From Vibrio chagasii (GTDB lineage: Bacteria > Pseudomonadota > Gammaproteobacteria > Enterobacterales > Vibrionaceae), in contig NZ_MSCI01000002.1 in the NCBI RefSeq assembly GCF_002954585.1, positions 1,280,089 to 1,344,088 on the forward strand: DNA of 64,000 nucleotides, read 5' to 3'. Each line of letters opens with the position of its first letter. The first letter of the stretch is position 1. Shown piece by piece: positions 9,521-18,192 of the stretch. Below the pieces are notes generated by a model. It did no database searches. It worked only from the letters and a program-made list of their open reading frames with translations, and was not told the DNA's origin. The translations under genes were made by a program, and so were the position numbers.

Positions 9521-11140
9521 CTAAACCTTAAAGTACTTCAACTGTTCAGTGAGATGTTCAGTGGTGTTTGCCATCTTCTGACTGTCTTCAGCCAACGATT
9601 GTGAGGCCTGTAGTACTTCGTTAGCGGCCAAGTGAATACCAGTGACACTCTCACTCATCTCTGTTGCTACTGTGCTCTGCTGCTCGGATGCTGCAGCAAT
9701 TTGCGAAACCATATCATTGGCGTTGTGTAGCTCATTCACAATAACATCGAGTTGTTGGCGTGTCTCGTTAGATGCAACCACGCTGTGGTCCACTTTCTCA
9801 TTGCTGCTTTGCATAGCATTAAATGTACGTTCAGCTTGTTGTGTTAGCTTCTCAATGGTCGATTGCACTTCGTTGGTAGAGTTCTGCGTGCGGCTCGCTA
9901 GATTACGAACTTCATCGGCAACGACAGCAAACCCTCGCCCTTGTTCCCCTGCTCGTGCTGCTTCAATCGCAGCGTTGAGCGCCAGTAAATTGGTTTGTTC
10001 TGATACATCGCGAATCACACCGACTACTTGGCTTATCTCTGTAACTCCAGATTGAAGATCTCTGACCAAGTTGTTTGCAGTCGAAATATTCTCAGATACT
10101 TGAGATATGGTCGTTGCGGTTACCTGCATGTTTTCATCATTTTGGTTAGCGTGATCGACCACTTTGTTGGTACTCGCAGCGGTGTTTTCTGCATTCATCG
10201 CGACATCTGAAATTGTCGCGCTCATCTCTGTCATTGCTGTCGATAACAGCTCAAGTTGTGCATGTTGCGAATTGACACTGGTTGCTGCTTCTTCACTGGC
10301 CTGAGCAATATGACTTGCCATATTGCTAGACAGGTCCGCAGACTCGTTTGCTGTGCGAAGCGTCGTTTGCAGTTTGTCGAGCATGGTATCGATCTGGTGG
10401 CTCATATCGCCTAGCTCATCTTTACGTGTCATGTTCATACGCACACGAAGGTCACCATCGGCTATCTTATGTGTGTTGTCGATAAGCTTGTTAAGTGGGA
10501 CCAGTATGTTATTTGAAATTGCATAGCCCATCGCAAACAGCAAACCTGATAGAACAACCGCGACCATGCCTTCCTTCAGTGCCAATGCGTAAAAAGCCTC
10601 TTGAATATCAGCGACCAGTATTCCTGAGCCAATAATCCAGTTCCATTCCGGGAAGAGCTGTACGTAAGAGATTTTATCTTTGAGTTCACCTTGAGGGCTC
10701 ATCCACTGATAATCGAGAAAGCCTTTTTCTTGAGGAGAGCGCGAGATCGTCACCATTTCACGCCAATGGTGCTTTCCTGCGCCGTCTTTCAAGTTACCTG
10801 CGTTGGTGCCGTTTAGCTCTGGCTTTAATGGGTGGCTGATAATGTTGAGTTGCTGGTTGAGGATCCAGAAGTAGTTGGTGTTGTCGTAACGAAGCGTCTT
10901 AATAGCTTGTAGCGCTCGCTCCTTTGCGACTTCTTCACCGAGCACGCTGCGTTGGCTGTAGTAATAGCTGGCTAAGCTAACGGCAGTTTCAACTTGAGCG
11001 CTGAGTTTATCTTGACGCTCTTCCATGGAACTGGCTCGTTGTTGCATCAGATTAAATGTTGATGCCATTACCAGTAATACAACCGATAGAATGACAATTA
11101 AGGCGAGTTTTGACTTGATAGATAGATTACTTAATTTCAT
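9521..11140 (-). CDS. Methyl-accepting chemotaxis protein with Cache-type sensor
   Basis: A 539-residue chemoreceptor: TM1 at about 10-30, then a periplasmic single Cache domain at about 35-180 (the NYFWILNQ and [11 protein letters not shown] segments are typical of sCache_2), TM2 at about 185-207, HAMP, and a signalling domain. The hairpin tip ([19 protein letters not shown]) is near residue 383. Such Cache domains often bind small carboxylates. No CheR pentapeptide is visible. It is monocistronic, with a 261-base upstream region before the sensor kinase gene on the same strand. Confidence 0.93.
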   Translation of the reverse strand: MKLSNLSIKSKLALIVILSVVLLVMASTFNLMQQRASSMEERQDKLSAQVETAVSLASYYYSQRSVLGEEVAKERALQAIKTLRYDNTNYFWILNQQLNIISHPLKPELNGTNAGNLKDGAGKHHWREMVTISRSPQEKGFLDYQWMSPQGELKDKISYVQLFPEWNWIIGSGILVADIQEAFYALALKEGMVAVVLSGLLFAMGYAISNNILVPLNKLIDNTHKIADGDLRVRMNMTRKDELGDMSHQIDTMLDKLQTTLRTANESADLSSNMASHIAQASEEAATSVNSQHAQLELLSTAMTEMSATISDVAMNAENTAASTNKVVDHANQNDENMQVTATTISQVSENISTANNLVRDLQSGVTEISQVVGVIRDVSEQTNLLALNAAIEAARAGEQGRGFAVVADEVRNLASRTQNSTNEVQSTIEKLTQQAERTFNAMQSSNEKVDHSVVASNETRQQLDVIVNELHNANDMVSQIAAASEQQSTVATEMSESVTGIHLAANEVLQASQSLAEDSQKMANTTEHLTEQLKYFKV

Positions 11141-11401
11141 AGCTGACTGACTTTAATATATGTTTTGATTATGGATTTTGGACCAAGTTATCAAAATTTC
11201 GTACAGTTCAGATGATATGCATCAAGATCGTCAAATATACACTGTGTTACATAACTAAAAAGAGGTATAGGTCAAACCGGTAGAGGTTGAGGTTTTGTGG
11301 GTGATGATTTATTAGTGCGGGATTTTCGTGCTTGGGCTGAAAATTGAACTAGCAGCCCAAGCACTTAAAGTAACGATCGTGTGACAGTTTCTTTAATTAA
11401 C

Positions 11402-13429
11402 TCAGAGATTTGAAATCAACAACTGCGGTGTCGCTTTTTGTTGAAGGTAGATACTAAAGCGGCTGCCTTTCCCCACTTCTGATTCTACACGTATCTCGCC
11501 CCCAATTTGGCTCAAGATACTCTGAGATACGGATAAGCCTAAGCCAGTACCGTCGCGTTTCGTTGTATAGAATGGTGAGAAGATTCGCTTTAATTGCTCT
11601 TCTTTTATGCCACAACCTTCGTCTTCAACATGTACGATAGCACCGTGAGATACACCGTTCTCAACCCAGTCTTCACTCGAAATCGTTAATGTTCCCTGCC
11701 CGTCCATCGCATGAATCGCATTCATTTGTAGATTTACCAGAATCTGTAGCAGTTGGTTTCGATTTACTTCAACCGATGTTTTAGCGTTTAGGTTCGAAAC
11801 GTAAACCATATCGCGCTTTTTCGCCCCGGTTTTCACGAGCGTGATACTTTCATCAACGATCGGGTTGATGTGTTGCCACGTGATCTCATCCTGCACACCA
11901 CCGTGTCGGCTATATTGCAGCAAGCTTCGCGTAATGTTTCGGATTCGGTCGATTTGCTCCATAATGGCATGAACCTCTTCTTCGACACGGCTGACTTCAT
12001 CACCTAGCTCAAATTTCATCAACTCAACGTTGCCAAGAATTACCGCTGTTGGGTTGTTGATCTCATGAGCAATACCAGCGGTAAGCTCACCGAGTGCTGC
12101 CAGTTTCTCATTGACCACCAGCTTATCTCTCGCTTGATTGAGCAGTTTAATGTGTAACTCAAGTTCTTCGGTTTTCTCCTTCAAACTGGCGGTACGTGAA
12201 TGCACTTTACACTCAAGTTCTAACGCCGCTTGTTGAATCTCTTGATTACGCTCATGGAGCAAATCCAGCATCTTATCGAACTGTTTAGCAAGTAAGGTTA
12301 GCTCGTGTTGATCATCCAAGCCCAACGTGCCGATGCGTTTATCTTTGCCCAGTTGCACGAGCTTCACCACTTTATGAATTCGTTCAATTGGATCGAAAAG
12401 ATCGCGGGCACCACGGTGAACGATCAAACCAGAAGCAAGCAACAGCAACACAATAATGATGCTGATTTCGCCAAGGTTAGTCAGGTAGGTTTCAATGAGC
12501 GGCCAAATTAGATAACCGGTGTAAAGCATGCCAATTACCTTGCCAGACTGGTCGTGAATTGGCTGATAAGCGGTGATGTACCATGCATCATAAACATAGG
12601 CACGATCCAACCACTCTTTGCCCTCGTTGAGGACTTTTGAGTGAACTTCATGAGAAACGCGCGTACCAATTGCTCGTCCCTCACTGTTTTCACTGCTTAG
12701 TGGCACGTTTGTGCTTACACGAAGGTCATCAAGAAAGACGGTGACAGTACCGACATGGAGATTAAATCCATCTCTTTGCGGATAGATCAGGTTACTGATT
12801 TGATCAACCAACTGTGTGCTGTTGTTCAGTAAGATCCCGCCATCAAGAAAGCCGATCACATGGCCTTTCTCATCTCTAATCGACACTACAGTGCGGCTCA
12901 CCAAACCACGAGTTTCAACGTCATTACCATTGAGCATCGGGACTTCCGCTTTTTTGGCAAGATCACGGTCTAAGTAATTAAGCTCTTTACTGTCTAACAC
13001 ACTAAAGAATGACGATTTATTGGCTAAATCTAGGTACTCGAGTTTCTTCGCCATGCTTCCAACACTGCGCCAGCGCAAAAAATCGAGTTCATAGCGCGAT
13101 TTATTCTCAGAAACCCAATGAATAAGTTCATTTTGAGAAACGCCACTCGCTAGCTTCATTTGAAAACTGTACGACTCGGCAAACGCACGCACGTTGTAAG
13201 CTTGCTGGTTTTGAATCAGATGGATACTGTTGTCTGCCACGTCTAAGCGCTCATCGACATCAATCAAAGCGCCCTGCCAGGTATAGTGCACAGACCAATA
13301 CAAAGTGATCGCAACAAGAGCACAAAGCGTCAGAAAAATCGGCGCTGATGTGAGAAACAGTAAGCGATAACGCACCATTGTTTTGAAACGGAACGCCCAC
13401 TTTGCCCACCAATGACGTCTAATCGGCAT
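11402..13429 (-). CDS. Sensor histidine kinase, partner of the sigma-54 regulator upstream
   Basis: A 675-residue membrane kinase: TM1 at about 22-44, a large extracytoplasmic sensor (about 45-315, double-Cache-like with a GMLYTGYLIWP end), TM2 at about 320-338, HAMP, a coiled coil, and then HisKA. The phospho-acceptor is His455 in GIAHEINNP; N (QMNAIHAM), G1 (DEGCGI) and G2 (GTGLGL) boxes of the ATPase domain are intact. Its start overlaps the stop of the response regulator gene by 11 bases, so they form one operon. The location opposite tupA suggests it senses tungstate/molybdate status or a related signal; that is inference. Confidence 0.92.
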   Translation of the reverse strand: MPIRRHWWAKWAFRFKTMVRYRLLFLTSAPIFLTLCALVAITLYWSVHYTWQGALIDVDERLDVADNSIHLIQNQQAYNVRAFAESYSFQMKLASGVSQNELIHWVSENKSRYELDFLRWRSVGSMAKKLEYLDLANKSSFFSVLDSKELNYLDRDLAKKAEVPMLNGNDVETRGLVSRTVVSIRDEKGHVIGFLDGGILLNNSTQLVDQISNLIYPQRDGFNLHVGTVTVFLDDLRVSTNVPLSSENSEGRAIGTRVSHEVHSKVLNEGKEWLDRAYVYDAWYITAYQPIHDQSGKVIGMLYTGYLIWPLIETYLTNLGEISIIIVLLLLASGLIVHRGARDLFDPIERIHKVVKLVQLGKDKRIGTLGLDDQHELTLLAKQFDKMLDLLHERNQEIQQAALELECKVHSRTASLKEKTEELELHIKLLNQARDKLVVNEKLAALGELTAGIAHEINNPTAVILGNVELMKFELGDEVSRVEEEVHAIMEQIDRIRNITRSLLQYSRHGGVQDEITWQHINPIVDESITLVKTGAKKRDMVYVSNLNAKTSVEVNRNQLLQILVNLQMNAIHAMDGQGTLTISSEDWVENGVSHGAIVHVEDEGCGIKEEQLKRIFSPFYTTKRDGTGLGLSVSQSILSQIGGEIRVESEVGKGSRFSIYLQQKATPQLLISNL

Positions 13430-14882
13430 ATTCAGAGCCTTCTGTATTCCAATCTTTGTATTTACGTTCTAACGTTTTGCGTGCAACGCCAAGATCTCTC
13501 GCTGCAGCAGATTTATTGCCATCGTGGAAACTCACAAGTTGTTCGATATGTGCTTTCTCAACTTCTTTGAGTGTCCAGGTGTTGGGATACCCCTCAGCAG
13601 CGTCCGTTGGATTCAAGTTTGGTACTTCAGCACCGTGTGACACCGTCACCGAAATGTTCGCGGGTGCAGGCTCGCCATTTATCTCTCGCCAATAGTGAGC
13701 TGGTGGCTTGTCTAATAGAATACAGCGCTCAACCATGTTCTTAAGCTCACGAATGTTGCCTGGCCATTTATACTCATTCATCGCCAAGATGTCTTCGTGC
13801 GCCCAATGAGGAACCGGCATACCCAGTTCACTCGATAATAGACGAGTGAAATATGGAACGAGCTCTATCAGATCGGATGGTCGTTCACGTAAAGGAGTCA
13901 CATCAATCTTGAGTACATTAAGTCGGTAAAAGAGATCGCGACGGAAATGCCCTTTCTCGACCTCTTCCTGAAGGTTTCGATTGGTTGCCGCGACAACACG
14001 AACGTCTACAGAAATCTCTTTCTCACTGCCAACCGGACGAATGGTTCGCTGCTCGAGCACTCGCAATAATGCAGATTGCATTGGCAGTGGCATTTCGCCA
14101 ATTTCATCAAGGAATAACGTACCGCCGTTAGCAACTCTGAATAAACCTTCGCGATTCTTCTTCGCACCAGTAAAGGCACCAGAGGTGTGGCCAAATAATT
14201 CACTTTCGAGAAGCTCTGGTGCAATCGCACCACAGTTGATTGGTACGAATGGTCCATTACGCTTACTGGCCTCATGAATACCACGGGCAACCAACTCTTT
14301 ACCGGTACCAGACTCACCTTCTACCAACACAGACGCTCGTGATGGTGCAAATTGGCTGATAAGTAGCTTGAGTTGTTTGGTCTTATCTGAGTTACCAATA
14401 ATCTCGGTTTTTATGTGGCGGCTGACATCACGCTTCAACGCGTACTGCATTCTTTGGTCTAGGCGCTTATCCATACAACGAAGTACAGCTTGTATCATCT
14501 GCTCTAGGTTGAATGGTTTTAAAATAAAATCTGAAGCACCGAGCTTGAGTGCAGATATAGTCATCTCCAGATCGGCATAGCCAGTCATAAAGATCACATC
14601 GGCTTTTCGGTCGCTATCATTGAAGGCTTCTTCCCACTCGATACCAGAGCGGCCCGGAAGATTGATATCAAGGACGATTAGATCGAAGTGTTCATTGCAA
14701 CGTAGCGTTTCAGCTTCTTCTACAGAGCCGGCACTCGACACCTTGCCAAAATATTTACCTAGTGCTTTCTTTAAAATTGCCTGCATACCAATTTCATCAT
14801 CAACCACCAGGACAGAAAATGCCTGATATTGGGTCAAAGTGTTTGGATTGGGGTTAGAGGCGTTTGAACTAGGTAAAGACAT
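13419..14882 (-). CDS. Sigma-54-dependent response regulator (NtrC family)
   Basis: A 487-residue regulator. Its receiver domain has phospho-acceptor Asp72 (VLDINLPG). The central AAA+ domain carries Walker A GESGTGKE and the sigma-54 contact loop GAFTGA. A C-terminal Fis-type helix-turn-helix (SAAARDLGVARKTLERK) completes it. It is cotranscribed with the histidine kinase. The divergent tupA gene has a near-consensus sigma-54 promoter, so this protein is the obvious activator of tungstate uptake and cofactor genes. I recall a similar kinase/regulator pair at the equivalent V. cholerae locus, but could not check it. Confidence 0.93.
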   Translation of the reverse strand: MSLPSSNASNPNPNTLTQYQAFSVLVVDDEIGMQAILKKALGKYFGKVSSAGSVEEAETLRCNEHFDLIVLDINLPGRSGIEWEEAFNDSDRKADVIFMTGYADLEMTISALKLGASDFILKPFNLEQMIQAVLRCMDKRLDQRMQYALKRDVSRHIKTEIIGNSDKTKQLKLLISQFAPSRASVLVEGESGTGKELVARGIHEASKRNGPFVPINCGAIAPELLESELFGHTSGAFTGAKKNREGLFRVANGGTLFLDEIGEMPLPMQSALLRVLEQRTIRPVGSEKEISVDVRVVAATNRNLQEEVEKGHFRRDLFYRLNVLKIDVTPLRERPSDLIELVPYFTRLLSSELGMPVPHWAHEDILAMNEYKWPGNIRELKNMVERCILLDKPPAHYWREINGEPAPANISVTVSHGAEVPNLNPTDAAEGYPNTWTLKEVEKAHIEQLVSFHDGNKSAAARDLGVARKTLERKYKDWNTEGSEYAD

Positions 14883-14929
14883 AATGATCAGCCGTTAGGG
14901 AAAGTTGGGACAGAGTGTACCAATTAACC

Positions 14930-15015
14930 TTTTGTTCAACAGGGACAATGTGCGACATTTTGTCCTAGCTCATGTTTTGGTTTATTTTGTCTCGCAAAAT
15001 GACGCAGTTTTGTCC
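14930..15015 (+). promoter_or_regulatory. Putative upstream activating sites for the sigma-54 regulator
   Basis: TTTTGTC occurs at 14958-14964, 14985-14991 and 15008-15014, with a near match TTTTGTTC at 14930-14937. The first copy is the right arm of an imperfect palindrome at 14943-14965 (GGACAA arm and TTGTCC arm). A second inverted repeat, ATTTTG and CAAAAT, brackets 14984-15000. The sites lie 40-125 bases upstream of the sigma-54 promoter, where NtrC-type activators bind. Binding by the adjacent regulator is inference. Confidence 0.55.
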
Positions 15016-15054
15016 GAAATAACAGCAATTTAATGAGACTTGATGCATTATTTA

Positions 15055-15071
15055 TTGGCATTAAGATTGCT
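15055..15071 (+). promoter_or_regulatory. Sigma-54 promoter of tupA
   Basis: The sequence TTGGCATTAAGATTGCT has the -24 GG and -12 GC exactly ten bases apart, matching the TGGCAYR-N4-TTGCW consensus. Transcription would start near 15083, about 100 bases before the tupA start codon. Confidence 0.82.
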
Positions 15072-15185
15072 TATAGGGAGAGGATTTCTAATTACTATAA
15101 TTGGCATCTTATGCACATGTCCTTCTTTTAGCCCTTTAAAATAGAAGACATGTCATTCATTTCTAACAAAATGGACATAATAATA

Positions 15186-15992
15186 ATGAAAGCAATTCCC
15201 CTAACTGTTGCAGCTCTATCTATCGTCAGTTACTCGGCTAGCAGCGCAGAAGACACCACACATATCAAGCTTGCGACAACGACAAGCACTTATCACTCAG
15301 GTCTTCTGGACTACCTACTGCCTGAATTCGAAAAAGATTCGGGTATCAAAGTTGATGTTTTAGCGGCGGGTACTGGCAAATCACTTCGCATGGGTGAAAA
15401 CGGCGATGTAGATTTGGTGATGACACATGCACCAAAAGCGGAAGCTAACTTTGTTGAGAAAGGCTACGGTGTACTTCCTCGTAAACTAATGTACAACGAT
15501 TTTGTAATCGTTGGCCCTGCAAGTGACCCAGCGAAAGTTGAATCTCAAAAAGCAGTCGCTGATGTATTTAAAGCGATTGCGACAAACAATGTCACGTTCG
15601 TGTCTCGTGGTGATGATTCAGGTACACATAAGAAAGAGATGGGTATCTGGGCTCAAACTAAGATGGAGCCAAACTTTGGCGGTTACCGCAGTGTTGGCCA
15701 AGGTATGGGCCCTACTCTGAACATGGCGTCAGAGATGCAAGGCTACACAATGACTGACCGTGGTACTTGGTTGGCTTACCAAAACAAATTAGATCTTAAA
15801 ATCCTTTTCCAAGGTGACGAGAACCTATTCAACCCTTACCAAGTGATTCTAGTTAACCCAGAGCGTTACCCAAGCATTCATTACCAAGCAGCAAAAACGT
15901 TCAGCGATTGGTTAGTTAACCCTAAAGGTCAAAAACTGATTAACGACTTTAAGCTGCACGGCAAGCAACTGTTTGTTGCTAGTGCTGAGTAG
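15186..15992 (+). CDS. tupA: Tungstate ABC transporter substrate-binding protein TupA
   Basis: The periplasmic tungstate-binding protein of a high-affinity ABC importer. It shows a signal peptide (MKAIPLTVAALSIVSYSASSA) and the TTTS motif in LATTTSTYHSGLLDYLLP that is characteristic of TupA and contacts the oxyanion. The rest follows the family (DLVMTHAP, SRGDDSGTHKKE). I chose ATG at 15186 because it gives a clean signal peptide and has GGA ten bases upstream; in-frame ATGs at 15150 and 15171 would add 12 or 5 residues. It is first in tupABC-mobA-mobB/moeA, behind a sigma-54 promoter. A 209-base gap before tupB could let tupA be expressed in excess. Confidence 0.9.
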   Translation: MKAIPLTVAALSIVSYSASSAEDTTHIKLATTTSTYHSGLLDYLLPEFEKDSGIKVDVLAAGTGKSLRMGENGDVDLVMTHAPKAEANFVEKGYGVLPRKLMYNDFVIVGPASDPAKVESQKAVADVFKAIATNNVTFVSRGDDSGTHKKEMGIWAQTKMEPNFGGYRSVGQGMGPTLNMASEMQGYTMTDRGTWLAYQNKLDLKILFQGDENLFNPYQVILVNPERYPSIHYQAAKTFSDWLVNPKGQKLINDFKLHGKQLFVASAE

Positions 15993-16201
15993 TTTGTCGC
16001 TTACGCGGACTAATCGCTAGCTTGTGCTAAATAGGGTTAAAGATTCACTCTTTGCCAAATAGCACTACGCTTAACTAGTCAGTAAACCAAACAAGTAAAG
16101 AAATAATAGCTGGCCAATAAGGCTCATTAATATTGTGTCAGCTATGATTAACATCAGTCATTACCGATAAAAACCTATTATCGATTCACACGAGATACTT
16201 C

Positions 16202-16900
16202 ATGACCTTATGGCAAACAACGCTAGATGCATTGAATTTACTGGTGAATTTTGACCACGATCTGTGGCAAATCGTCGCGGTGTCCTTCAGTGTATCTTTG
16301 TCCGCCATCTCTTTGGTAATTGTTCCCTCTATCATCATGGCTTTCTTATTGGCCTACACGGAATTCCCAGGGAAATGGGCGTTACTTTCTGTAATCAACA
16401 CATTACAAGCAATACCTACCGTGGTTATTGGCTTGTTGATGTACATGATGCTTTCTCGTTCTGGCCCACTGGGCGATTGGCAACTGCTATTTACTCAAAA
16501 GGCAATGATTTTAGGTCAGATGCTGATCTGTTTCCCTATTCTAGTTGCCATGATGCATGGTGCGCTGCAAGCCAGTGATCGCCGAGCAGTGGAAACTGCG
16601 CGCACTCTGGGAGTTTCAACCACTCGCGTTGCGTGTACCTTGATCTGGGAAACTCGTTTTCCTTTGTTGGCGGCAGCCATTGCAGCGTTTTCTCGCATTG
16701 TGACTGAAGTCGGTTGTTCAATGATGGTTGGCGGCAACATTATGGGAATGACAAGAAACATCCCTACTGCTATTGCAATGGAAAGTCACAAAGGCGCTTT
16801 CGCTCAAGGTGTGGCGCTAGGAATGGTTTTATTGGCACTGGCATTAGCCCTTAACTTTTTCCTTTCGAGTGTGAGAGGAAAAGGCTATTTAAGAACTTAG
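16202..16900 (+). CDS. tupB: Tungstate ABC transporter permease TupB
   Basis: An inner-membrane permease of 232 residues with about five transmembrane segments. The cytoplasmic coupling loop EtARTLGVSTTRVACTLIWE (about residues 136-155) is the EAA motif that docks on the ATPase. The TEVGCSMMVGGNIMG segment is typical of the tungstate/molybdate permease subgroup. It lies ten bases before tupC. The gap before it (15993-16201) holds a small hairpin with arms CGATAA and TTATCG (16165-16183). Confidence 0.9.
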   Translation: MTLWQTTLDALNLLVNFDHDLWQIVAVSFSVSLSAISLVIVPSIIMAFLLAYTEFPGKWALLSVINTLQAIPTVVIGLLMYMMLSRSGPLGDWQLLFTQKAMILGQMLICFPILVAMMHGALQASDRRAVETARTLGVSTTRVACTLIWETRFPLLAAAIAAFSRIVTEVGCSMMVGGNIMGMTRNIPTAIAMESHKGAFAQGVALGMVLLALALALNFFLSSVRGKGYLRT

Positions 16901-16910
16901 GAACGCTGTC

Positions 16911-17630
16911 ATGAGTATAAAAATAACAACGCAGCAAATTTCAATGCGCTACAAAGAGCGTGTTTTGTTCCACATCCCTGAACTGTCGATCGGTCCGAAC
17001 GATGCGATTTATCTTAAGGGCGATAACGGTGTAGGAAAAACCACTCTACTAAAAATTCTGTCTGGATTGATTAAGCCGAGTTCTGGCCGTATTCAGTCAC
17101 CGACACAAAGCTGGCAACATAATCTGTTTCCTCGACTAAAATTTAAAGACATCATCTATCTGCATCAGACGCCTTACCTATTTGATGGCTCTGTGTACCA
17201 AAATGTCGCTTATGGGATTCGCTTTAATAAAGAGAGCCAAAAAGATAAGCGAGCTCAAATTATTAACGCGTTGAGGATGGTAGGTTTAGAAACCCTAGCA
17301 GATGAACACATTTCTGTGTTGTCTGGTGGTGAACGTCAACGCGTAGCAATGGCAAGAGCTTGGATTCTCAAGCCATCAATTTTGCTGATGGACGAGCCAA
17401 GTGCTTCTTTAGACAAAGAATCTATTGAAAGATTGGTGTTTATGGCCGAAGATCTTCTTCAGAGAGGCGCGAGTCTAGTCATTACCAGTCACCAAACCAA
17501 CGCGTTAACCGATTTGTGCAAGAAGCAATGGTGGATCAAAGACAACACCCTGACTGAGTCACCGCTTCTGCAAGTAATTAAAAAGAACAAAGCACAAGAG
17601 AATATTTATGCTGCTTCCAACGCAAACTAG
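16911..17630 (+). CDS. tupC: Tungstate ABC transporter ATP-binding protein TupC
   Basis: An ABC ATPase of 239 residues that powers TupB. Walker [10 protein letters not shown] (about residues 38-46), Q-loop YLHQTPYLF, signature [13 protein letters not shown] and Walker [13 protein letters not shown] are all intact, with the switch histidine in ITSHQ. Its last 23 bases overlap the start of mobA, which ties tungstate import to cofactor assembly in one transcript. Confidence 0.92.
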   Translation: MSIKITTQQISMRYKERVLFHIPELSIGPNDAIYLKGDNGVGKTTLLKILSGLIKPSSGRIQSPTQSWQHNLFPRLKFKDIIYLHQTPYLFDGSVYQNVAYGIRFNKESQKDKRAQIINALRMVGLETLADEHISVLSGGERQRVAMARAWILKPSILLMDEPSASLDKESIERLVFMAEDLLQRGASLVITSHQTNALTDLCKKQWWIKDNTLTESPLLQVIKKNKAQENIYAASNAN

Positions 17631-18192
17631 TTGGGTTATTTTGGCTGGCGGACAAGCCAGCCGTATGGGCGGAAAAGATAAAGGACTCGTTGAGCTCAAC
17701 GGGTCCCCGCTTATTCAATACGTTATAGACAAGCTGTCGCAACAAGATGTCAGCATCACCATCAATGCCAACCGTAACTTAGACAGTTACCAAGCATTTG
17801 CTCCGGTTGTTTCCGATTCCTTTCCTGATTATCCAGGTCCATTGGGTGGTATTCATGCTGGCCTTAAAAACGCGACCACAGATTGGGTCGGTTTTGTCCC
17901 GTGTGATAGCCCACAAATCAGTGATGATCTCGTACAACGCTTTTGTGCGGCTGTAAAAGAAGACAGTGACATTCTCGTAGCTCACGATGGTGAATTTAAG
18001 CAACCCGTGTTTACCCTATTCCACAAGCGCGTTCTTCCAAAGTTAGAAGCCTTTTTAGAACGTGGCGATCGCAAGATAATCTTGCTCTACAAAGAGTGCG
18101 TCACTGAGTACGTTGACTTCAGCGATGCACCAAACTGCTTTGTAAACCTTAATACGCCAGAAGAACTCACCCAATTCGGAACGCTTCAATAA
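17608..18192 (+). CDS. mobA: Molybdenum cofactor guanylyltransferase MobA
   Basis: MobA transfers GMP from GTP to molybdopterin to make the guanine dinucleotide form (MGD) used by formate dehydrogenases. The 194-residue length is normal. The N-terminal nucleotide-binding signature [16 protein letters not shown] and [16 protein letters not shown] follow the family. It overlaps tupC by 23 bases and its TAATG stop-start junction overlaps the mobB-moeA fusion by one base. Confidence 0.94.
   Translation: MLLPTQTSWVILAGGQASRMGGKDKGLVELNGSPLIQYVIDKLSQQDVSITINANRNLDSYQAFAPVVSDSFPDYPGPLGGIHAGLKNATTDWVGFVPCDSPQISDDLVQRFCAAVKEDSDILVAHDGEFKQPVFTLFHKRVLPKLEAFLERGDRKIILLYKECVTEYVDFSDAPNCFVNLNTPEELTQFGTLQ

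Noticed and set aside
14006..14317. Open frames antisense or out of frame to the sigma-54 regulator, and similar long frames inside many other genes
   Set aside because: They overlap clearly coding genes, have no ribosome-binding site and show no family resemblance.
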